Part shown: one piece after another, positions 1 through 4,512 of the stretch
Layout: every line of letters begins with the position of its first letter
How positions within the stretch are numbered: position 1 is the stretch's first letter
Source: Clostridia bacterium
GTDB taxonomy: Bacteria; Bacillota_A; Clostridia; Oscillospirales; CAG-272
NCBI GenBank assembly: GCA_017542695.1
Contig: JAFXWT010000071.1
Span: forward strand, 1-5,217
Direction of reading: 5' to 3'
Length of the DNA: 5,217 bases
Program-made: the position numbers and the translations under genes
The notes under the pieces: generated by a model
The model's input: the letters and a program-made list of their open reading frames with translations, nothing else
The model's database searches: none
What the model was told of the DNA's origin: nothing

Positions 1-7
1 AAAAAAA

Positions 8-1090
8 TCACTTTTCTTTGTTATTTTTTCTTTTTGCGCGACGAACGCGGTTTATATGTCGCTCAAAATCGCCGCTTGAAATGAGTTCGGCGAGTACGTA
101 TTGCTCGAAAACCGGCACGGTGCATGAGTAAAATCCGAGCGTTTGCTCGAATTTGTCGAGTAGCTTTTCCGGCAGGACCATATATCCGACGCGCATCGAG
201 CGCGAGATTGTTTGCGAAAAAGTGTTGAGGTAAATGACGTTTTCGTCATCCGACAGCGAAAAAAGCGTGTCTTCGTTTTTTGTCGAGACGGTCATTTCCG
301 AATCGTAATTGTCCTCTATTATATAGCCGCCCCGCGCCTTTGCCCAAATGACGTATTCCCTGCGCTTTGTCGCCGTGGCGGTCACGCCCGACGGGTAGCT
401 GTTGAACGGCGTGACGTGCAGGACTCGCGCGCGCGATCTTTCAAGCTCCGACGAATGAATGCCGTCCGCACCCATCCTGAGCGCCTCACATTTTACCCCG
501 TTTGCCTCGTACACACGGCGAATGACGCTGTACGACGGCTTTTCTATCGCAAAAACGCCGTTTTTTCCGAGAAGCTGAGCAATGATGCTGTAAAGATATT
601 CCGCGCCTGAACCGATGATTATCTGCTTTTTGTCGACGCAGATGCCGCAGGAACGCGCAAGGTACTGTGCGATCGCATGTCTGAACTCGTCACAGCCGGT
701 GTTCGGCGATTTTATCAGAATGCGTTTGTCGTAATCGAGAAGAACACGGCGCATGGTCTTGGCAAGCACGGAAAAAGGAAATTCGTACGTATGAGGCACG
801 GAAACCTCCGTTTCGGACAAAGGCGCGCGCTCGCTTTTCGCGCTCGAAATAAAGTCGCTGTCACGGTAAATGACGTAATAACCGCTTTTTTCCTTTGATT
901 CAACGTACCCCTCGTCGCAAAGAAGCGCGTATGCGTGCTCGACGGTGATGACGCTGACGCCGTTCTCCGCGGCGAGTTCCCTTTTCGACGGCAGGCGCGA
1001 GCCCAGCCGATAAGCGCCCGAAACGATCTTTTCACGGATAGATTCATATATCCCGATATAAAGCGGTTTTTCGTTTTGTTTCGTTTTCAT
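8..1090 (-). CDS. MocR/PdxR-like GntR-family regulator with a shortened, lysine-less aminotransferase-like domain
   Basis: Predicted cytoplasmic DNA-binding regulator of 360 residues. Residues about 8-75 form a GntR winged helix-turn-helix (LPSKRELAAENGVSVITVEHAY at 33-54 covers the recognition region, GYYVI the wing). A linker leads to a fold-type I aminotransferase-like domain from about 100. Visible landmarks are SPNTGCDEFRHAIAQYL (128-144), a TPFNSYPSG motif (228-236) where the family has TP-H-Q-P-G, and EDNYDSE (259-265), which keeps the Asp and Tyr that contact the PLP ring. Two things are odd. The motif TFSKT, whose Lys carries PLP, reads TFSQT, with Gln at 293. The protein also ends soon after ERHINRVRR, whereas MocR proteins usually run to about 450-500 residues, so the C-terminal subdomain with the carboxylate-binding Arg is missing. 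The only upstream AGGAG (1107-1111) lies 16 bases before the ATG, longer than usual, but no better start is visible. It is transcribed away from the ECF S-component gene, suggesting it regulates that gene and itself. The family call is firm; ligand and functionality are open. Confidence 0.85.
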   Translation of the reverse strand: MKTKQNEKPLYIGIYESIREKIVSGAYRLGSRLPSKRELAAENGVSVITVEHAYALLCDEGYVESKEKSGYYVIYRDSDFISSAKSERAPLSETEVSVPHTYEFPFSVLAKTMRRVLLDYDKRILIKSPNTGCDEFRHAIAQYLARSCGICVDKKQIIIGSGAEYLYSIIAQLLGKNGVFAIEKPSYSVIRRVYEANGVKCEALRMGADGIHSSELERSRARVLHVTPFNSYPSGVTATATKRREYVIWAKARGGYIIEDNYDSEMTVSTKNEDTLFSLSDDENVIYLNTFSQTISRSMRVGYMVLPEKLLDKFEQTLGFYSCTVPVFEQYVLAELISSGDFERHINRVRRAKRKNNKEK

Positions 1091-1091
1091 C

Positions 1092-1138
1092 TGGTTATAT
1101 AAAATTCTCCTGTTTTGGTTATTTCAGTATTGCCAAAA
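1092..1138. promoter_or_regulatory. Candidate operator: direct repeat TGGTTAT twice plus an inverted TTTTGG/CCAAAA pair
   Basis: TGGTTAT occurs at 1092-1098 and again at 1116-1122, 24 bases start to start. TTTTGG at 1113-1118 is mirrored by CCAAAA at 1133-1138. The elements cover the predicted transcription start of the MocR-like gene and the -35 of the S-component gene. MocR regulators such as GabR are known to bind spaced direct repeats containing ATACCA; the minus-strand reading here, ATAACCA, is similar. That this regulator binds here is inference. Confidence 0.35.
1107..1111 (-). promoter_or_regulatory. Candidate ribosome binding site of the MocR-like gene, unusually far from the ATG
   Basis: The minus strand reads AGGAG here, with a 16-base AT-rich spacer (1091-1106) to the ATG at 1090. 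Typical spacing is 5-9 bases. No in-frame ATG, GTG or TTG lies between the two, so either translation starts inefficiently or another element supports initiation. Confidence 0.45.
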
Positions 1139-1150
1139 TCATTGTATCAT
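1122..1150 (+). promoter_or_regulatory. Tentative promoter for the ECF S-component gene
   Basis: On the plus strand TTTCAG (1122-1127) and TATCAT (1145-1150) are 17 bases apart. The -35 match is weak, as would suit a promoter needing an activator. Its -10 overlaps the -10 of the opposing promoter, so the two probably cannot fire at once. An alternative is TTGCCA (1130-1135) with TATAGA (1150-1155), but that spacing of 14 is too short. Confidence 0.3.
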
Positions 1151-1169
1151 ATAGAAAACGATTTGTAAA
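1141..1169 (-). promoter_or_regulatory. Sigma-A-type promoter for the MocR-like gene
   Basis: On the minus strand TTTACA (1169-1164) is followed after exactly 17 bases by TACAAT (1146-1141), with TGA just before it forming an extended -10. Transcription would start near 1134, giving a leader of about 44 bases. The -35 box overlaps the ribosome binding site of the opposite gene (1167-1173). Confidence 0.7.
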
Positions 1170-1178
1170 GAGGCATTT

Positions 1179-1718
1179 ATGGAAAGCGAAAAAAATTTCA
1201 GAAAAACGCTTCTCTGGATGACGCTGACTGCGCTGTTCATGGGAATAAACATAGCGATGAGCTCGTTCGGCATACCTGTTCCGGGCGGTCATCTTTATCT
1301 CAACGACGTGATAATCTGCACCGCCGCAATTCTGTTTGATCCGCTTGCCGCATTTCTTGTCGGCGGAGTCGGGGCGTTCCTCGGCGATCTGTTTTTCTAT
1401 CCCGCACCGATGTTCGTGTCGCTTGTAACTCACGGACTTCAAGCAGTCGTGATATCCGTTTTTGCGCGTTATATTATGAAAAAACATCCCACGCTGTCGG
1501 CGGGGATCGGCGTGACGATCGGAGCCGTGATCAACGTCGTCGGTTATTCGATAGGCCGCGCGTTTTTCTACGTCGCAAAATCGTATGCCGTTGTAATCGA
1601 AAAACTGCCATTCCAGATTCTTCAGGCCGCTGTCGGCGCGGTGCTCGCCATGCTCATCTGCTTCCCGTTCAAGTTGCGCGAGATATACGCCAAAATGATA
1701 TTGAAAAAGCAAGGGTAA
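1179..1718 (+). CDS. ECF-type vitamin transporter, substrate-binding S component
   Basis: Integral membrane protein of 179 residues, a normal length for the S subunit of an energy-coupling factor transporter, which binds a vitamin and works with an EcfT/EcfA module. Hydrophobic segments lie at about 10-28, 40-58, 59-75, 79-99, 106-130 and 145-165, giving the expected six helices. Features resembling the Pfam ECF-ribofla_trS type are GGHLYLNDVIICTAAIL (36-52), a Gly-rich GGVGAFLGDLFFYPAP (62-77), SLVTHGLQAVV (81-91) and KLPFQILQAAVGAVLA (142-157). AAAGAGG (1167-1173) lies 5 bases before the ATG. No EcfA or EcfT gene is present, so it probably shares a module encoded elsewhere (group II ECF arrangement). 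The substrate cannot be read from the sequence. The divergent PdxR-like neighbour makes a vitamin B6 compound the first candidate, as for the predicted PdxU/PdxU2 proteins, but thiamin precursors, riboflavin or others remain possible. Confidence 0.85.
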   Translation: MESEKNFRKTLLWMTLTALFMGINIAMSSFGIPVPGGHLYLNDVIICTAAILFDPLAAFLVGGVGAFLGDLFFYPAPMFVSLVTHGLQAVVISVFARYIMKKHPTLSAGIGVTIGAVINVVGYSIGRAFFYVAKSYAVVIEKLPFQILQAAVGAVLAMLICFPFKLREIYAKMILKKQG

Positions 1719-1727
1719 ATAAAATTT

Positions 1728-1750
1728 ACGGTGCGCGAAACGCGCACCGT
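1728..1750. terminator. Bidirectional intrinsic terminator between convergent genes
   Basis: ACGGTGCGCG (1728-1737) and CGCGCACCGT (1741-1750) form a perfect 10-bp GC-rich stem with an AAA loop. On the plus strand a T-rich stretch follows after TGC (1754-1769), ending the S-component transcript. On the minus strand the AT-rich AAATTTTATTTA follows, so it can also end the operon whose last stop codon is at 1755. Confidence 0.8.
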
Positions 1751-1754
1751 TGCT

Positions 1755-2636
1755 TTATATTTTTATTTTGATTCCGAGTACTCCGTACTCGGTTTCTTTT
1801 TCTTCAGAGTAGTATTCTCGCATCGACGCGGCGCCTTCTTCGGCCGTTTCAGAGCCATCAAAGCCCATTTCTTTCATCGGATAACGCTCGAAAAGTTCGC
1901 GGAAAGAGTCGGCTCGGTAAAGGTCAACGACTTTGACGCGGAGCGTATCTCCATCGCAGTCAAATTCAATAATATCTCCGACATGAATTCCCCGACGCTT
2001 TTCGTCGATCAGCCGCAGTTCAACAGTTTTTTCGCCGCGCCCGATCATATCAAACGGCTCACGGCAAAGGTTCATTTTCACCGTCTTCCGCTCGGTCAGA
2101 TCAGGCAAGAGTAAGGCAAAATATTTTTTGCAAAGCGCGATCATCTCGCGCGTTTTCTCGCCGCCGAAGCGACCGATAACGTTTTTTGCCGTTAAATATG
2201 CCTTATCAAACTGCTCTTTTGATATTTGCCCGCGCGCGAGCGCGTCGTCAAGTTCGTCCTCGTCGAGCATGAACACCGAACCGTTTTTCTTTATCGCAAC
2301 GTCGAGATAAAGGTCGCACAGATATGATCCGCCGCCACAAATGACGTTGTAATCTGTCATATCGAAATAAGCGTGGTCGAAACAGCCATTCTCATCCATC
2401 AGCGCCGTCAGCCAGAAATTTTCGCCGCGCGGCGCAAATTGGAGCCAATAGTACCCTTTTTTGATTATAATGACGGGCTCACCGTCGCCGTATGTGCAGG
2501 TCAACGTCTTTTTCACGTCAAGAAAATGAATGAGCGACGCATATCCGTCAAATTCCGGGCACTCGCAGAACGCGTAGTCGCGGTCGTAAACGTCGCGCCA
2601 CGGCGTGCGCTCCAGATTTCTTATCTTGTCTCCCAT
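1755..2636 (-). CDS. Two-domain protein: DUF402 (nucleotide-hydrolase-like) fused to ASCH
   Basis: Predicted cytoplasmic protein of 293 residues. The first part (about 10-175) looks like a DUF402 domain, the family of FomD and the NtdP-type nucleoside di/triphosphatases. It carries the two typical acidic stretches, CDLYLDV (107-113; D108, D112) and LDEDEL (124-129; D125, D127, E128), which in the family bind metal, followed by the usual GQISKEQFDKA helix (136-146). The second part (about 184-293) is an ASCH domain, a PUA-like fold thought to bind RNA or nucleotides. It shows EPFDMIGRGEKTVELRL (193-209), KRRGIHVGDIIEF (213-225) and a closing EYGVLGIKI (283-291). In the ASCH amidohydrolase YqfB the catalytic pattern is K-x-x-T; here it is K203-x-x-E206, as in many other ASCH proteins, so that activity should not be assumed. 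GAGG at 2642-2645 lies 5 bases from the ATG and overlaps the stop of the upstream PHP gene, implying coupled translation. Domain assignment is good for ASCH and fairly good for DUF402; the substrate is unknown. Confidence 0.8.
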   Translation of the reverse strand: MGDKIRNLERTPWRDVYDRDYAFCECPEFDGYASLIHFLDVKKTLTCTYGDGEPVIIIKKGYYWLQFAPRGENFWLTALMDENGCFDHAYFDMTDYNVICGGGSYLCDLYLDVAIKKNGSVFMLDEDELDDALARGQISKEQFDKAYLTAKNVIGRFGGEKTREMIALCKKYFALLLPDLTERKTVKMNLCREPFDMIGRGEKTVELRLIDEKRRGIHVGDIIEFDCDGDTLRVKVVDLYRADSFRELFERYPMKEMGFDGSETAEEGAASMREYYSEEKETEYGVLGIKIKI

Positions 2637-2643
2637 TTCCGCC

Positions 2644-3417
2644 TCACTTAAGCAGCTTTGGTTCGAGCGGCTCGATGACTTCGACCCCGAATTTTTCGGC
2701 GTATTTCAGCCCCTGCAATATCCCGTCGGGATCGGCGAGATCGCACGGGCGGTGCGCGTCGCAGCCGAGGATGGATTTATTTCCGACCTCCGCGGCGATC
2801 TTCCAGAATTCCTCGCGCGGATAGTCGCGCCCCTGCCTGAGTCCGAGCAAATTTATTTCAAGCGGCGTGTCCGTTTCTTTCGCAACGGTACAAAGCCGCC
2901 TCATCTGTTCGCGGTAGATGTCGAGGTCGCCTGTGAAATTGAATAGATCAGGGTGCGCGACGTAAAAGAAACATCCCGTTTTCATCGCGGCGCACACGCT
3001 GTCGACGTAATCTTTCATATCATCGACTCTGTCGTGCGGCGAACCGGACGAAGGATTGCCCATCTCGACTTTCGGGAAATGCTGACCGAGTATCAGATAG
3101 TCGCAGCGGTTTTGCTTGATCACATCGGCAAGTGTGCGGTCGAACAGGTCGGGATAATACTCCATTTCGTATCCGATGTACGTTTTGAAATACCCCTTAA
3201 ATTCCTCCGCGATCGTCGTCAGCGAGCCGACATAACCGTCAACTTCGTCGGGGCGCATTCTGAAATTCGAGTAGTACCCCTCTGGAAAATAATACGGTGA
3301 GTGGTCGGAAAAGCCGATCACCTCAAGCCCGCGGCTCGCCGCCGCCTCAAAGTATTCCCTGTCCTCACCCGTCGCGTGATGACATCTGTAAGTATGAGTG
3401 TGGAAATTCGCTTTCAT
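2644..3417 (-). CDS. PHP-domain phosphoesterase, histidinol-phosphatase (HisK/HisJ) family
   Basis: Cytoplasmic metal-dependent phosphoesterase of 257 residues, the usual size for single-domain PHP histidinol phosphatases. The full metal-binding set is visible: HTH at 6-8, H13/H14, DH in GFSDHSP (38-39), E84 in GYEMEY, H113 in GQHF, H155 in AHPD, and D220 and H222 in GCDAHRP. The family hydrolyses L-histidinol phosphate to histidinol in histidine synthesis, but no his gene lies nearby and the family is known to include enzymes with other substrates, so the specific reaction is uncertain. AAGG (3424-3427) is 6 bases before the ATG. It is the first gene of a two-gene operon, with the DUF402-ASCH gene starting 7 bases after its stop, which hints at a shared role in phosphate-ester or nucleotide metabolism. 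A DNA polymerase PHP domain is excluded because the protein stands alone and complete. Confidence 0.85.
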   Translation of the reverse strand: MKANFHTHTYRCHHATGEDREYFEAAASRGLEVIGFSDHSPYYFPEGYYSNFRMRPDEVDGYVGSLTTIAEEFKGYFKTYIGYEMEYYPDLFDRTLADVIKQNRCDYLILGQHFPKVEMGNPSSGSPHDRVDDMKDYVDSVCAAMKTGCFFYVAHPDLFNFTGDLDIYREQMRRLCTVAKETDTPLEINLLGLRQGRDYPREEFWKIAAEVGNKSILGCDAHRPCDLADPDGILQGLKYAEKFGVEVIEPLEPKLLK

Positions 3418-3440
3418 TGTCTACCTTGCCTTTCATGTGA

Positions 3441-3469
3441 ATTATACCACTTTCAGTTTATTTTTACAA
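3441..3469 (-). promoter_or_regulatory. Strong sigma-A-type promoter of the PHP / DUF402-ASCH operon
   Basis: On the minus strand TTGTAA (3469-3464) and a perfect TATAAT (3446-3441) are separated by 17 bases, with TGG before the -10 as an extended element. Transcription would start near 3434, leaving a short leader of about 17 bases that contains the ribosome binding site. Confidence 0.8.
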
Positions 3470-3491
3470 TATCTTTCGGCTTTTTCATATT
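3463..3491 (+). promoter_or_regulatory. Probable promoter of the S1-repeat gene
   Basis: On the plus strand TTTACA (3463-3468) is followed after 17 bases by CATATT (3486-3491), four of six matches to the -10 consensus. Its -35 box occupies nearly the same bases as the -35 of the divergent operon, so the two polymerase sites would overlap. Confidence 0.45.
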
Positions 3492-3533
3492 CGCATTTTT
3501 TTCAGCATATCCTTTAACAGCAAAGAAAAAAAC

Positions 3534-3538
3534 GGAGG
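3534..3538 (+). promoter_or_regulatory. Ribosome binding site fixing the start of the S1-repeat gene
   Basis: A perfect GGAGG stands 5 bases before the ATG at 3544. The same frame stays open upstream to 3301, but that stretch overlaps the PHP gene and both promoters, so 3544 is the start. Confidence 0.85.
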
Positions 3539-3543
3539 ATATC

Positions 3544-4470
3544 ATGAAAAACACGTACAAACCCGAAGGAATGAAATTCATGAGCGCGGAAAACAGAGAG
3601 TATCTCTATTCTTCCGTGTCGCTCGAAAAGGCAATGGTAAGCGGAAAAATACTCGAAGCTCCCGCCACGATGTGCGACAGTTCGATGGCACTCACCGTCG
3701 ATCTCGGTGTAATGGACGGCATAATGGAAAAGGACGAGTCCGCCCTCAGCATCGGCGATATAAAAGACATCGCCGTGATCACACGCGTCGGAAAACCCGT
3801 CTGTTTCAAAATACTGTCTATCGAAAACCGCCGCGGCGCGCCGACGGCGTTCCTCTCGCGGCGCGAGGCACAGCGCGAGTGTATGGAAAACTATGTGTCA
3901 ACGCTCCTGCCAGGCGATATAATCGACGCGAAAGTGACGCATCTTGAGCCGTTCGGCGCGTTCGTCGACATCGGATGCGGAATAATCTCGCTGATGTCGA
4001 TAGATTCGATCTCCGTATCGCGCATTTCTCACCCGAAAGATCGTTTCCGCACGGGTATGTTCATCAAAGCCGTCGTAAAAAGCGCCGACGGCATAGCGGG
4101 GCGGCTTTACGTTTCGCACAAGGAACTTCTCGGCTCGTGGAAAGAAAACGTCGCAGATTTCAGAATAGGTCAAACCGTTGCGGGAACGGTGCGTTCGATC
4201 GAACCTTACGGCATTTTCGTCGAGCTGACGCCGAACCTCGCCGGGCTTGCGGAATACCGCGACGATATATCGGTCGGCGATATCGCCGCCGTTTACATAA
4301 AGAACATCATCCCCGAAAAGATGAAAGTCAAGCTCGTCATAGTTGACTCACAGAGCGACGAGATACCCGTCAGGCAGATGAATTACTACGAAACTGGCAC
4401 GCATATCTCCGAGTGGCGGTATTCACCCGAAGAATGCCCAAAAGTGATAAAAACGGTATTTGATATATAA
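3544..4470 (+). CDS. S1-domain RNA-binding protein with three S1-like repeats
   Basis: Predicted cytoplasmic RNA-binding protein of 308 residues. Three successive S1/OB-fold units can be seen. The first (about 31-108) is divergent, with a short inserted acidic stretch and the closing FLSRREAQ where S1 domains end in LS-xx-A. The second (about 122-194) is canonical, with PGDIIDAKVTHLEPFGAFVDIG and a closing LYVSHKELLG. The third (about 207-268) has GQTVAGTVRSIEPYGIFVEL, AGLAEY and KVKLVIVD. A conserved-looking tail of about 40 residues follows. It resembles the short S1-like proteins often annotated as ribosomal protein S1 in Clostridia, but full-length bacterial S1 has four to six repeats, so a role as an accessory translation or RNA-binding factor is more likely. 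It is a single-gene transcription unit with its own promoter and terminator, divergent from the PHP operon. The family is clear; the exact role is not. Confidence 0.85.
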   Translation: MKNTYKPEGMKFMSAENREYLYSSVSLEKAMVSGKILEAPATMCDSSMALTVDLGVMDGIMEKDESALSIGDIKDIAVITRVGKPVCFKILSIENRRGAPTAFLSRREAQRECMENYVSTLLPGDIIDAKVTHLEPFGAFVDIGCGIISLMSIDSISVSRISHPKDRFRTGMFIKAVVKSADGIAGRLYVSHKELLGSWKENVADFRIGQTVAGTVRSIEPYGIFVELTPNLAGLAEYRDDISVGDIAAVYIKNIIPEKMKVKLVIVDSQSDEIPVRQMNYYETGTHISEWRYSPEECPKVIKTVFDI

Positions 4471-4505
4471 AAAACTCCGATGGGCGATGCCCATCGGAGT
4501 TTTTT
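4469..4505. terminator. Long bidirectional intrinsic terminator
   Basis: ACTCCGATGGGC (4474-4485) pairs perfectly with GCCCATCGGAGT (4489-4500) around a GAT loop. Flanking A (4469-4473) and T (4501-4505) runs extend the stem to 17 bp. The T run on either strand makes it work in both directions, ending the S1 gene (whose stop codon it overlaps by two bases) and the convergent aminopeptidase gene, which stops at 4513. Confidence 0.92.
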
Positions 4506-4512
4506 ATCTGTA

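Noticed and set aside
1..40. Intrinsic terminator for the MocR-like gene at the left edge
   Set aside because: There is a T run after the stop codon on the minus strand but no GC stem before it, and the window ends too soon to judge.
212..610. Plus-strand open frame opposite the MocR-like gene
   Set aside because: Arginine-rich shadow of the true gene; no domain signs and no translation signal.
1091..1178. Riboswitch ahead of the ECF S component
   Set aside because: Only about 22-30 leader bases would lie between the predicted start and the ATG, too short for any known vitamin riboswitch.
1119..1712. Open minus-strand frame of 197 codons opposite the ECF S component
   Set aside because: It mirrors a clear membrane-protein gene, its composition is rich in His, Arg and Cys without recognisable motifs, and no ribosome binding site supports it.
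2128..2310. Plus-strand small frame encoding a run of serines
   Set aside because: The serine run is the complement of the acidic DEDELDD stretch of the DUF402 domain, not a separate gene.
3301..3543. Upstream extension of the S1-gene frame by 81 codons
   Set aside because: It overlaps the PHP gene start and both promoters, has no S1-like content, and a perfect GGAGG directs initiation at 3544.
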